From JAQGMV01 sp963828715 (GTDB taxonomy: Bacteria; Pseudomonadota; Gammaproteobacteria; Burkholderiales; SG8-41), in the NCBI GenBank assembly GCA_963828715.1, contig CAWHFX010000020.1:434001-498000 (forward strand): DNA of 64,000 nucleotides, given 5' to 3'. The notes under the pieces were generated by a model. It saw nothing but the letters and a program-made list of their open reading frames with translations, was not told where the DNA came from and did no database searches. The position numbers and the translations under genes are program-made. Numbering within the stretch: the stretch's first letter is position 1; each line of letters begins with the position of its first letter. This document shows positions 34,585 to 44,794 of this stretch, piece by piece.

Positions 34585-35847
34585 ATGAACAAGAAGTTGT
34601 CCGGTCTGTCCGCTGTTCTTCTCAACCTGCTGGTTCTCTGTATGGGTGTGGCACATGCCCAATGCAAGCTGGGTGTGCCCGTCATCAAGGTCGGCGTACA
34701 GGGCGCCGCTTCGGGTCCTCATTCCGATTACGGGCGGCAGATCGAGATGGGATCCACGATGGCCACCGAAGAAATCAATGCCGCCGGCGGCATCCTCGGC
34801 TGCAAGGTCGAGATCAGGTTCATGGACGACGAGAACCGCGCCGCCACCGGCGTGCGCAATGCGCGGCTGCTCGTTACGGACTGGGGCGCGCACTTCCTCG
34901 TCGGCACCGACTCGAGCGGCGTCGCCATGGCGCTCGGACCCGTTCTCGCCGAGTTGAAGCGCATCCAGTTCTTTACCCACGCTGCAACCCACAGACTGAC
35001 CGAAGAGCTCGTCGCCCAGAAGGGTATCCATGAAATCGTCCGGGTGAGCGTGCCGGTCTATCAGGACGCGATCATTGCCGCGCTCATCTTCAAGGATCGC
35101 AAGGACGTGCGCCGCTGGGCGACGATCGGGGCCGACTACGAATACGGCTATGTCTCCTGGAATCTGTTCAAGGAAACGCTCAAGAAGTATCGGCCGGACG
35201 TCGAGTTCGTGGGCGAGGCCTGGGCGCCGTTCCTCACGCTCGACTTCGCACCCCACATCTCGGCCGTGATGGCGCAGAAGCCGGACGCGATCTTCGCGAC
35301 GCCGTGGGCGGGAGAAGCCGTGCAGCTTCTGCGCCAGGCGTTGATTCAGGGCGTGTTCGACAACGTGCAGGTGTGGTGGCAGGCGATGGGCGGCTCGGTC
35401 GATGTGCTCGAAGGCATCGCCGGCGAGGTCCAGAAGGACCGCTTCAAAGGCAAGCTGTGGGCGACCGCGCGCTACATCCACAACTGGCCCGACACGCCGG
35501 AGAACAAGGCCTTCATCGAACGTTTCACGAAACGCTGGAAGCGTTATCCCAACTACTCGGCGGAGACCACGTATTCGGCGTTCTTCATCATGAAAGCCGC
35601 GGTCGAGAAGGCCGGCAGCCTCGAGACCACGAAGGTCATCGATGCGCTCAAGGGCATGCAGATCCGCAATCCGGCCGGCGTGCGCACGTTTCGCGCGGAA
35701 GATCAGCAGTTCATCTATAACGTGCCGGCCGGGCGTCCGATGATGGATCCCAAATACCCGATCCCGGTGCTGGGCGACCTGAAGGTGTTTCCGGCCAAGG
35801 ACTATTATCGCTATCCGCCGTTCACGCCCGTGTCCAGCGCCAAGTGA
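34585..35847 (+). CDS. Branched-chain-type amino-acid/amide ABC transporter, substrate-binding protein
   Basis: A 420-residue periplasmic binding protein of the LivK/UrtA class. It has a signal peptide ending near VAHA-QC, then IKVGVQGAASGPHSDYGRQIEMGSTMATEEINAAGGILGCKVEIRFMDDE, the typical first lobe, and IGADYEYGYVSWNLFKETLKKY, the hinge. It is the receptor of the operon that continues with LivH, LivM, LivG and LivF. The ligand may be an amino acid, amide or aromatic acid. The ribosome site AAGGGAGGGG precedes ATG 34585. Confidence 0.93.
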   Translation: MNKKLSGLSAVLLNLLVLCMGVAHAQCKLGVPVIKVGVQGAASGPHSDYGRQIEMGSTMATEEINAAGGILGCKVEIRFMDDENRAATGVRNARLLVTDWGAHFLVGTDSSGVAMALGPVLAELKRIQFFTHAATHRLTEELVAQKGIHEIVRVSVPVYQDAIIAALIFKDRKDVRRWATIGADYEYGYVSWNLFKETLKKYRPDVEFVGEAWAPFLTLDFAPHISAVMAQKPDAIFATPWAGEAVQLLRQALIQGVFDNVQVWWQAMGGSVDVLEGIAGEVQKDRFKGKLWATARYIHNWPDTPENKAFIERFTKRWKRYPNYSAETTYSAFFIMKAAVEKAGSLETTKVIDALKGMQIRNPAGVRTFRAEDQQFIYNVPAGRPMMDPKYPIPVLGDLKVFPAKDYYRYPPFTPVSSAK

Positions 35848-35926
35848 GCGCGGCTGGTTACCCTTCGCTCTCTGCGACAATGAAGCGAGGCTTTGCTACA
35901 TCGGGATGTAACGCAGGCTGGCCGCC

Positions 35927-36786
35927 GTGATTGACAACATCGTCTTCCAGGGCTGCGTAGGCCTTTCGCTCGCGATGTATCTGTGGCTCATCTCCGCGGG
36001 CCTGACGATCATCTTCGGCGTGCTGCGCATCGTGAACTTCGCGCATGGCAGTCTTTTCATGGTGGGGACGTATCTCGCGTATACGTTCTACGGTCAGTTG
36101 GCGCTTCCGTTCTGGCTTGCGATTGCTCTCAGCGTGGGCGGCACCGGACTTCTCGGATTCGTGATGGAACGCGGATTCCTGAAACGGCTGTACGGGGTCG
36201 ATGAGGCGTATCAGCTTCTGCTTACGTTCGGGTTCATTCTGATTCTCGACGACGCGGTGAAGGCGATCTGGGGCGGCGTATTCAAGATCCCGCCGATTCC
36301 GGACTTTCTCGACGGCGCCTTGACGGTCGCAGGAAGACCTTCCCCATCTACAACGTGTTCGTGATCGCCGTGGGCGTGCTGGTCGCGATCGTGCTGTGGT
36401 TCGTATTCGAGAAAACCTGGTGGGGGCGCATCGTGCGCGCGACCGCGGCCGATCGCGAGATGGCGAGCGCGATCGGCATCAGGGTCCCGCGCGTATTTTC
36501 CGGCGTGTTCGTGGCCGGGGCGATGCTCGCCGGGCTGGGCGGCGCGATTGGATCGCCCGTACGGGTGGCCGCGCCCGGAATCGGGACAGCCATGATCATC
36601 CAGGCGTTCATCATCACGGTGATCGGCGGTCTCGGCAATCTCAAGGGCGCGTTCGTGAGCTCGCTGCTCGTGGGTATCCTGAGCGCGTACGGCACGCTGT
36701 TCTTTCCGGTGTTCGAGCTCTTCTTCATCTTCGTGATCATGGCAGTGGTGCTGCTCGTGCGCCCGCAGGGCCTCTTTGCCCGGTGA
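35927..36786 (+). CDS. livH: ABC transporter permease LivH, one frameshift
   Basis: Inner-membrane permease of the operon. It starts at GTG 35927 (IDNIVFQGCVGLSLAMYLWLISAGLTIIFGVLRIVNFAHGSLF). The EAA-like and membrane segments run to GALTVAG near 36331. There the frame breaks and the same protein resumes as KTFPIYNVFVIAVGVLVAIVLWF. One missing G in CAGGAAG (AGGGAAG would give AGK) explains it. The rest (IGIRVPRVFSGVFVAGAMLAGLGGAIGSPVRVAAPGIG, then LVRPQGLFA) is typical LivH. It passes substrate across the membrane together with LivM. Confidence 0.9.
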
Positions 36787-36796
36787 CACGCATCGC

Positions 36797-37787
36797 ATGA
36801 GCCCACGCGCCTCCAGTGCAATGCGCATCGCGATCGTGCTGCTCGTCGCTGCGCTCTTCGTGCTGCCATGGATCGCCGGACGCTACCCGATATACCTCGT
36901 GATGCACATCCTGATCCTTGCGGTGTTCTCGCTCGGATTCAATCTGCTGTTCGGCTACACGGGACTGCTCTCGTTCGGTCAGGCCGGGTTTTTCGCAGTC
37001 GGTGCGTATGCATGCGCGAAAATCCTGCTCGTGGTGCCGAACCTGCTTCTCGGTATCGCCGGCGGTGTGGCGCTGGCCGGCATCGCCGCATTGCTGCTCG
37101 GCGCGCTGTCGGTTCGTCACACGCGAATCTACTTCTCGATGCTCACCCTCGCGTTCGGGATGGTGATCTACTCGATCGCGTGGAAGTGGCGCGACTTCAC
37201 CGGGGGCGATGACGGCCTGGTCGGCATTCCACGTGCGGCGCTGGAGATTCCCGGGCTGCTCAGTGTCAGCGTCGCGTCGCTTGAACGCTACTACTACGTG
37301 GTTGTTGTGGCCGCGCTGCTCGCCATAGCGGTGATGCATCGTCTCGTGCATTCGCCTTTGGGACTTGTGCTGCAGGCGATCCGCGACAGCGAGAGCCGCG
37401 CCGCGTGCGCAGGGCTCGCCGTGCGCAAGTATCGGCTCGTCGCATTCACCATCGCCGGGCGTCTACGCCGGGTTGGCGGGCGCGCTCCTGCCGCCGCTCG
37501 AAAACACGGTTACGCCGCCGATCGCACACTGGACCACGTCCGCCGAACCGGTGCTCGCAACGCTTCTCGGCGGCATTCATTCGTTCGCGGGCCCTATCGT
37601 CGGCGCCGTGCTGTTTTTCGTGATCAAGGACGTGATTGTGCGTTTCACCGAATACTGGCTGATCTGGTTCGGTGTGATCGTCGTCGCGCTCGTGATGGGC
37701 TTCCCCGAAGGCGTGATGAGTGTTTTCGCGCGACGGCGGCGGGGGAGGATGCGGCAGTCGGCGGTTACAGCTACGCGGTCCACGTAG
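36797..37787 (+). CDS. livM: ABC transporter permease LivM, one frameshift
   Basis: The second membrane subunit of the transporter. The N-terminal hydrophobic segments (YPIYLVMHILILAVFSLGFNLLFGYTGLLSFGQAGFFAVGAY) are characteristic. LQAIRDSESRAACAGLAVRKYRLVAFTIAG runs up to about 37458, where the frame shifts by one base. The protein then continues VYAGLAGALLPPLENTVTPP, with an extra G in GCCGGGCGTC as the likely cause, and ends at 37787, 6 bases before livG. Starts at 36797 and 36821 are both possible. Confidence 0.9.
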
Positions 37788-37793
37788 GGGTCG

Positions 37794-38548
<755 letters not shown>

Positions 38549-38549
<1 letters not shown>

Positions 38550-39247
38550 TGCTCGACGTGCGGGACCTGGTGGCAGGCTACGGCGCGGGCGCGGTGATAC
38601 ACGGTGCGTCCCTCGCTGTCGACACGGCCGAAGTCGTGTGCCTGCTCGGGCGCAACGGCGCCGGCAAGAGCACCACGTTGCGCAGCATCATGGGACTGAC
38701 GCCGCCGCGCGCCGGTCGCGTCGAGTTCATGGGACATGCGATCTCCGGACACGCGCCTTATGAGATTGCCCGCCGCGGAGTCGGCTTCGTGCCCGATGAC
38801 CGCCGCATCTTCGTCGATCTCACCGTCGAAGAGAACCTCCTCATCGGCAGGCGCGTGATGCGACGGGACGGCCACTGGACGCTCGATCGTGTGTTCGCGC
38901 TTTTCCCGGCTCTCGCCGAATTGCGGCGCAAGAGCGGCGCGGGCTTGTCCGGTGGCGAGCAGAAGATGCTGGCGATCGGCCGGGCGCTCATGGGTAACCC
39001 GTTGCTCCTGATTCTCGATGAGCCTTCTGAGGGCTTGAGCCCGCTCATGGTGCAAACGCTGATCGGCGCCATTCAGCAGATCCGCAGCGACCGGGTGACG
39101 CTTCTGGTCGCCGACCAGAACGCGAAGTTCGCACGGCGCATCGCCGATCGAGCCTACATCATGGAAAAAGGTCGGATCACGTATTCGGGAACGATCGAGG
39201 GGCTCTGGGCGAGCGAGGAGGTGGTCCGCAAGTACCTTGCGCTCTGA
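38549..39247 (+). CDS. livF: ABC transporter ATP-binding protein LivF
   Basis: A 232-residue ATPase subunit with Walker A GRNGAGKST, signature LSGGEQKMLAIGRAL, Walker B LLILDEPSEGLSP and switch DQNAKFARRIADRAYIMEKG, all as expected for LivF. The ATG at 38549 overlaps the livG stop; GTG 38546 is an alternative. It completes the five-gene liv-type operon. Confidence 0.95.
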
Positions 39248-39382
39248 GGCCGCTGCCCGCATGGGTGATGCGTCTGATGACCCGGCCGAACGTCCCCAGG
39301 CTCGGAGCTAAGGCAAAAGTGCCGGAAACCCCCGCCGCTTACCCTAAACTACCGACGCATTCTGTGTCCCAGGAAACGGCTC

Positions 39383-41881
39383 ATGCTCACTCGCACCAAG
39401 GACAATCCGGATCAAGCTCTGCGCTCCGTTCGCACCGGCCTCAGCGTCGAAGAGATCAAGCGGGACTTCGAAGAGAACATGTTCTGCATACAGGCGCGCT
39501 TTCCCGCCGTCGCGAGCCGCAACGACAACTACCAGGCGCTCGCGTATACCGTGCGCGACCGGCTGCTCGAACGCTGGGCGAGATCCGCCGAAACGTACCG
39601 CAACAACGCGCCCAGATCGGTGTGCTACCTGTCGGCAGAGTTCCTGCCAGGCCCCCATCTCGGCGTGAATCTGCTGAACCTCGGCATCAGCGATCGCGTG
39701 AGACAGGCCATGGCCGAGCTGGGGCTGGACCTCGACGAGTTGCTCGAGCAGGAAGAAGAACCGGGACTGGGCAACGGCGGCCTCGGCCGTCTCGCGGCGT
39801 GCTACATGGAATCGCTCGCGACCGTTGGCATCGCCGCAATCGGCTACGGCATTCGCTACGAGTTCGGCATCTTCGACCAGCAGATCAGCAAGGACGGCTG
39901 GCAGGTCGAAGTGACCGACAAATGGCTGCGCCACGGTAACCCGTGGGAGATCGCACGCCCGGAGATCGCGTTCGACGTGAAGCTCGGGGGAAGAACCGAA
40001 TCTTACGTCGACACGGACGGACGGTATCGCGTGCGCTGGATTCCGCACCGCATCGTGCGCGGGGTGGCGTACGACACCGCGATCCTGGGTTTCGGCGTAA
40101 ACAATACCAATCTGCTGCGGCTCTGGAGCGCGCAGGCGTCCGAGGCGCTCGATCTGCAGGCGTTCAACGCGGGCGACTATTACCGTGCCGTCGAGCACAA
40201 GGTGGATTCCGAGAATCTCACCAAGGTGCTCTATCCGAACGACGAACCGGTCGCGGGCAAGCGACTGCGGCTGCAGCAGCAGTACTTCTTCGTTTCATGC
40301 GCGCTCCAGGACATGATGCGAATCCACAGGCAGCGTGCGCCGAGCCTCGAAGGCTTCGAGCGAAGATGGGTGGCGCAGCTGAACGACACGCATCCCGCGA
40401 TCGCGATCCCCGAGCTGATGCGGCTCTACATGGACGAGTACGACTACGAGTGGGAAACGGCGTGGGCGGCGACGCAGCGCGTGTTTGCGTATACGAACCA
40501 CACGCTGCTGCCGGAGGCGCTCGAGAAGTGGCCGTACGATCTGTTCCGGCAGGTGCTGCCGCGCCATCTGGAAATCATCCTCGAGATCAACCGCCGCTTC
40601 CTCGACGAAGCGCGCGCGGCTCACGGGCTCGATGTCGCGACGTTGCAACGGCTTTCATTGATCGACGAAACCGGAGAGCGCTATGTGCGCATGGCAAATC
40701 TCGCGTGCGTCGGCAGCCGCGCCATCAACGGCGTCGCCGCGCTGCACAGCGAGCTGCTCAAGCAAACTGTGCTGCGGGACTTCCATGACATCATGCCGGA
40801 GAAGTTCAGAAACGTAACGAACGGCGTCAGCCCGCGGCGCTTCCTGATCCTGTCCAATCCGGGGCTGACGGAGCTTCTGACGGGCCGCATCGGCGACGCA
40901 TGGCAGCGCGATCACAGTGCCGTGCGTGCGCTGGAGCCGCTTGCCGACGATGCAGGCTTCCGGGAAGAGTGGAGGCAGATGAGGCGCGCTGCCAAATCAC
41001 GGCTGGCCGATGTGATCCGCCGCCGCACGGGCATCGAGGTCGATATCGAATCGCTGTTCGACGTGCACGTGAAACGATTCCATGAGTACAAGCGCCAGCA
41101 CCTGAACATCCTGCATGTGATCAGTCTGTACCATCGCATCAAACGTCAGCCGCAGGTCGATGTGGTGCCGCGCACGTTCATCTTCGGGGGCAAGGCGGCA
41201 CCGGGCTATTACCTCGCGAAGCTCATCATCAGGCTCATCAACGGCGTCGCCGAGGTCGTCAACAACGATCCGCAGGTTTGCGACCGGCTTCGCGTCGTGT
41301 TCATTCCGAACTTCAACGTCAAGCACGGGCATCACGTCTATCCGGCCGCGGATCTTTCGGAGCAGATCTCGACGGCGGGCAAGGAAGCCTCCGGCACCGG
41401 TAACATGAAATTCGCGATGAACGGTGCTCTGACCATCGGTACGCTCGACGGCGCCAACATCGAGATCCGAGAGGAAGCCGGCGCCGACAATTTCTTTCTG
41501 TTCGGGATGACCGTAGAGGAAGTCGAAGAAACGAAACGGCGCGGCTACAGGCCGATGGACCGCTACGTTGAGAACAACGAGATCCGCGCCGTGCTCGATC
41601 TTATCAGCGAAGGCGTGTTTTCGCATGGCGACCCGATGTTGTTCCGGCCGATCGTCGACAATCTGCTCATGCACGATCCGTATCTGGTGCTCGCCGACTA
41701 TGCGTCGTATGCCGAGTGTCAGGCGAAGGTGGCCGATTGCTGGCGCGATCGTGAGGGATGGACTCGGATGTCCATTCTCAACGCCGCCCGCATGGGCAAG
41801 TTCTCGTCGGATCGTTCGATTCGCGAGTACATGCACACGATCTGGAACACGCAGCCTATACCCGTGGTACTGGAGCAGTGA
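39383..41881 (+). CDS. glgP: Glycogen/alpha-glucan phosphorylase
   Basis: An 832-residue GT35 enzyme that releases glucose 1-phosphate from alpha-1,4-glucans. Visible features are the N-terminal AETYRNNAPRSVCYLSAEFL, GLGNGGLGRLAACYMESLAT, the active-site HRIVRGV, PYDLFRQVLPRHLEII, and the PLP motif EASGTGNMKFAMNGALTIGTLDGANIEI with the cofactor lysine at residue 676. Before the PAADLSEQIST motif the usual Ser-Leu-Ala-Glu segment is replaced by NFNVKHGHHVYPAADL, which adds three His. The ribosome site AGGAAA precedes ATG 39383. It is a single gene after the liv operon. Confidence 0.95.
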   Translation: MLTRTKDNPDQALRSVRTGLSVEEIKRDFEENMFCIQARFPAVASRNDNYQALAYTVRDRLLERWARSAETYRNNAPRSVCYLSAEFLPGPHLGVNLLNLGISDRVRQAMAELGLDLDELLEQEEEPGLGNGGLGRLAACYMESLATVGIAAIGYGIRYEFGIFDQQISKDGWQVEVTDKWLRHGNPWEIARPEIAFDVKLGGRTESYVDTDGRYRVRWIPHRIVRGVAYDTAILGFGVNNTNLLRLWSAQASEALDLQAFNAGDYYRAVEHKVDSENLTKVLYPNDEPVAGKRLRLQQQYFFVSCALQDMMRIHRQRAPSLEGFERRWVAQLNDTHPAIAIPELMRLYMDEYDYEWETAWAATQRVFAYTNHTLLPEALEKWPYDLFRQVLPRHLEIILEINRRFLDEARAAHGLDVATLQRLSLIDETGERYVRMANLACVGSRAINGVAALHSELLKQTVLRDFHDIMPEKFRNVTNGVSPRRFLILSNPGLTELLTGRIGDAWQRDHSAVRALEPLADDAGFREEWRQMRRAAKSRLADVIRRRTGIEVDIESLFDVHVKRFHEYKRQHLNILHVISLYHRIKRQPQVDVVPRTFIFGGKAAPGYYLAKLIIRLINGVAEVVNNDPQVCDRLRVVFIPNFNVKHGHHVYPAADLSEQISTAGKEASGTGNMKFAMNGALTIGTLDGANIEIREEAGADNFFLFGMTVEEVEETKRRGYRPMDRYVENNEIRAVLDLISEGVFSHGDPMLFRPIVDNLLMHDPYLVLADYASYAECQAKVADCWRDREGWTRMSILNAARMGKFSSDRSIREYMHTIWNTQPIPVVLEQ

Positions 41882-41896
41882 CGAGCCGCGCTCGTC

Positions 41897-43135
41897 TTAC
41901 GGCCGATTGAGGGCCGCTATCTCGCGGGTGAAAACGCGACGGCCGCGCTTGTACGCCATGACGGGCTGCGCGATCGTTGCGACGACTTCGGCAGGCGACT
42001 TCGCATTCCAGACGACGAGATCGGCAGGGTTGCCGGGGGCGATGCCGTAATCGGCCTTGCGCATGATGCGCGCGGGTCGCGTCGTGATCATGTCGAAACA
42101 ATCCGCCAGGTCCTTGTCGGTCCCCCGCTGCACGATGTTGGCGTAGAAGTTCGCGACGCGAACGAGCGAGCAGTCGCCGTAGGGTGTGAATGGATTGAGC
42201 ACGTTGTTCGTCGCAATCGAGCAGTTCGCGCCCTCCGCAATGAGTGCATTGGCATCCGCCACGCCGCGCATCACGCTGTGTTCCTGATGGCGGCCGCTCG
42301 TGAACATGTCCGTGAGCGGAAGCACCGACACCGCGACACCCGATTCGGCAAGCCGTTTGCCGAGCGCCGCGAGCTCGGTTTGCGGCAGGCATGAATACTT
42401 GTTGCCGTGGCCGATCGCAACGCGTCCGCCCCAGCCGATCCGATCGGTCAGGTCACAGACCTGCCAGATCATCATGTCATCGGTCGTGTAACCGCCGTCG
42501 AGATGGATGTCGACGTCCACGTCGAACTCCTTCGCCAGCGCGAAGATTCTTTCGACCTGAGCCGTGCCGTCGGTGTCGTATCGCGGCGCACCGCCAACCA
42601 CAGTCGCGCCGCGTTTGAGCGATGCAACGATGTTCGCCTCGGCTCCGGGAACATGGGTCCAGCCCTCCTGCAGGAACGCGCAGATCTGGAGGTCGATGCC
42701 CCATGCGAAATCCTTCGCGAGACGCTCGATCGCTTCGAGCCCGCGCAGCCCGACGTTGGGATCGACTTCGACATGCGTGCGCATGTGCATGACGCCGTTC
42801 AGCAGGCATTGCTCGAGCGTCGCGCTCGCCCGCTTGTAAACGTCTTCGACCGTGAACGTATCTTTGACGGCCGATGTGCGTTTCATGTAGTCCGTCGCGC
42901 GTCGGTCTTCGAGCGCCGCCACGCGGTCGAGTATGCGCGACTTGTCGAGATGGAAGTGACTTTCCACGAGCCCGGTGGACACGAAACGGCCCTGCGCATC
43001 GACGCTGTCGCTGGCGGCCGCCAGCCGGGGCGCGATCGCAGCGATTCGCCCCTCGGATAGCGCGATATCGACCACTTCGCTTTCGCCGCCACCGGGCTTT
43101 AAGCGTGCGTTTCTGAGGATCAGATCGAAAGCCAC
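41897..43135 (-). CDS. CodA/AtzC-like amidohydrolase with substituted catalytic acid residues
   Basis: A 412-residue amidohydrolase near the cytosine deaminase/N-isopropylammelide branch. It has the ligand pair H60-x-H62 (ESHFHLDKS), H211 (VDIHLDGG) and H243 (IGHGNKYS). The catalytic glutamate that follows HxD in cytosine deaminase is Gly214, and the metal/catalytic Asp pair is replaced by Asn310-Asn311 (SIATNNVLNPFTPYGD). This may be a subfamily trait rather than decay, as the rest is well kept. It starts at GTG 43135 with a strong GGGAGG ribosome site. An Anr/FNR-type box lies 32 bases upstream. Confidence 0.85.
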   Translation of the reverse strand: MAFDLILRNARLKPGGGESEVVDIALSEGRIAAIAPRLAAASDSVDAQGRFVSTGLVESHFHLDKSRILDRVAALEDRRATDYMKRTSAVKDTFTVEDVYKRASATLEQCLLNGVMHMRTHVEVDPNVGLRGLEAIERLAKDFAWGIDLQICAFLQEGWTHVPGAEANIVASLKRGATVVGGAPRYDTDGTAQVERIFALAKEFDVDVDIHLDGGYTTDDMMIWQVCDLTDRIGWGGRVAIGHGNKYSCLPQTELAALGKRLAESGVAVSVLPLTDMFTSGRHQEHSVMRGVADANALIAEGANCSIATNNVLNPFTPYGDCSLVRVANFYANIVQRGTDKDLADCFDMITTRPARIMRKADYGIAPGNPADLVVWNAKSPAEVVATIAQPVMAYKRGRRVFTREIAALNRP

Positions 43136-43166
43136 CTGGCTACCTCCCGCAGGTGCCGCATTGAAA

Positions 43167-43180
43167 TTGATTTAGGTCAA
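43167..43180. promoter_or_regulatory. Anr/FNR-type box
   Basis: TTGAT-TTAG-GTCAA matches the Anr/Dnr consensus (TTGAT-N4-GTCAA) exactly. It lies between the divergent amidohydrolase and small acidic protein genes. On the plus strand TAACGT at 43203-43208 could be a -10 box, giving a start near 43215, about 41.5 bases from the box centre. The small protein is therefore the better candidate target. Confidence 0.65.
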
Positions 43181-43329
43181 AACTGGCCGGTCGCCTCCCC
43201 GCTAACGTTTCGCTGCGGCAAGGCGGATCGTCGATAGGTCGGATACTAAGCCACAAGGCCGATTCCTGCTCTGCCGCGTTCGAGAACAATGGGAAGTGAA
43301 GCCGAGCGATCATGGACAGGGGAAACGAT

Positions 43330-43611
43330 ATGAGCTACCAGGCCGAGTTGGTGACTGTGGGGAAGTACAGCCCGAAAGCTGAGACGGAAGAGCTCCTCAC
43401 GGAGATGGACGAGTTCGACGATGATCTTGCCGATGAGCTCGAAGCGCAGCAGGACGAGGAGGTCCCGAGCTTCGTGTCGGAAGAGCCGCAGATCGTCGCT
43501 CAAACCCCGCGCATGTCGTATGGCCTCGTCGACATCCTGCTTCCGATGACACCGCCGAAGCCAAAAGGCGCGCGGCTTGTGAGAGGGCCTCTGAAGTTTC
43601 ACCAGCCTTAG
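43330..43611 (+). CDS. Small acidic protein, unknown
   Basis: A 93-residue protein, very acidic in its first half (EELLTEMDEFDDDLADELEAQQDEEV) and basic and proline-rich at the end (MTPPKPKGARLVRGPLKF). The ribosome site AGGGGA supports ATG 43330 rather than the in-frame ATG 43312. I recognise no family. It may be induced under low oxygen through the Anr-type box upstream. Confidence 0.6.
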   Translation: MSYQAELVTVGKYSPKAETEELLTEMDEFDDDLADELEAQQDEEVPSFVSEEPQIVAQTPRMSYGLVDILLPMTPPKPKGARLVRGPLKFHQP

Positions 43612-43769
43612 CAGCATCCTTGAATCACGGCGCCCGCGACGATCACGAAACGGGCGCCATCGCCGCTGCCCCGTGACGGCACCGGCGCACCGCGTGCGAC
43701 CCGAGCATTGCGGATGCTGCGGTCTTCAAGATAGGCTCACGCTCCTCTGCTTCGCAGGCAGGCGTGAGT

Positions 43770-44735
43770 ATGATGTTCAGAGTCTCCTGGATTGTCGCGT
43801 CCGGGCTCGTCTTCGGCGCCGTCAGCGCAGCGGCCCAGAACTATCCCACCAAGCCGGTCCGCATCATCGTGCCGTTTCCGCCGGTCGGCGCTGCGGACCT
43901 TCTGACCCGCACCGTCGGTCAGAAGCTCGCCGAAGCGTGGGGACAGCAGATCATCGTCGACAATCGTCCTGGCGCCGGCGGTAACCTCGGCGTCGAAATT
44001 GCCGCGAAGGCAGCGCCCGACGGCTACACGGCCGTCATGGCCGCAATCACCACGAACGCCATCGGCATGAGCACCTATTCGAAGCTCGGATACAACCTCG
44101 AGCGCGATCTCGCGCCGGTGGCACTGGCGGGCAATGTCCCGCACGTGCTCGTCGCGCATCCGAGCCTGCCCGCCCGCAACGTGCGGGAGGTGATCGCCCT
44201 CGGCAAGGCGCATCCCGGGGACCTCGTCTTCGCGTCGCAGGGTGCGGGCACGCTCTCGCACCTGGAACAGGAGATGCTGAAACAGATGGGGGGATTCACG
44301 GCCTTGCACGTCCCGTACAAGGGGAGCGCACCGGGACTCGCCGATCTTCTGCCCGGCAACGTGCAGCTCTTTTTCGACAGCATCCCGTCCGCGCTTCCGC
44401 ACGTGCAGACCGGGCGCATCCGCGCGCTCGGCGTCGCCTCGACCAAACGTTCGCCGGCAATGCCCGATGTGCCGGCCATCAACGAATCGCTCAAAGGATT
44501 CGAAGCCGACAGCTGGTTCGGCCTGCTCGTGCCGGTGGGTACGCCGCGGGAGATCATCCTCAAGCTGAACGCGGAGACGCTGAAGATCCTCGGCACTCAG
44601 GAGGTGAGGGATCGGCTGCTCTCGCAAGGCGGCGTGGCTGTGGGCGGAACACCCGAACAGCTTGCGGAGCGCATCAGGTCGGACATCGCGAAGTGGGGCA
44701 AGGTCGCGCGCACCGCGAACGTCAGGATCGACTGA
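43770..44735 (+). CDS. Tripartite tricarboxylate transporter receptor (Bug/TctC family) 2
   Basis: A receptor of about 321 residues with a signal peptide (SAAAQ). Motifs are YPTKPVRIIVPFPPVGAADLLTR (the usual PGG is PVG), IIVDNRPGAGGNLGVEIAAK, FASQGAGTLSHLEQEML and SWFGLLVPVGTP. It starts at ATG 43770 or 43773, after a GGCAGG site. The next gene on the strand is an M20 amidase 59 bases downstream, so the ligand may be an amidated or ureido acid. No TctA/TctB is present. Confidence 0.92.
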   Translation: MMFRVSWIVASGLVFGAVSAAAQNYPTKPVRIIVPFPPVGAADLLTRTVGQKLAEAWGQQIIVDNRPGAGGNLGVEIAAKAAPDGYTAVMAAITTNAIGMSTYSKLGYNLERDLAPVALAGNVPHVLVAHPSLPARNVREVIALGKAHPGDLVFASQGAGTLSHLEQEMLKQMGGFTALHVPYKGSAPGLADLLPGNVQLFFDSIPSALPHVQTGRIRALGVASTKRSPAMPDVPAINESLKGFEADSWFGLLVPVGTPREIILKLNAETLKILGTQEVRDRLLSQGGVAVGGTPEQLAERIRSDIAKWGKVARTANVRID

Positions 44736-44794
44736 CTGCTGCAGCAGCGTATGTAACGCGCTCGACGCTCTTCCGGCGAGGCATAATCGGCAGC

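Noticed and set aside
34546..35880. 444-codon minus-strand open frame opposite the liv-type binding protein
   Set aside because: It lies fully antisense to a gene with signal peptide and conserved motifs; its composition is that of a shadow frame.
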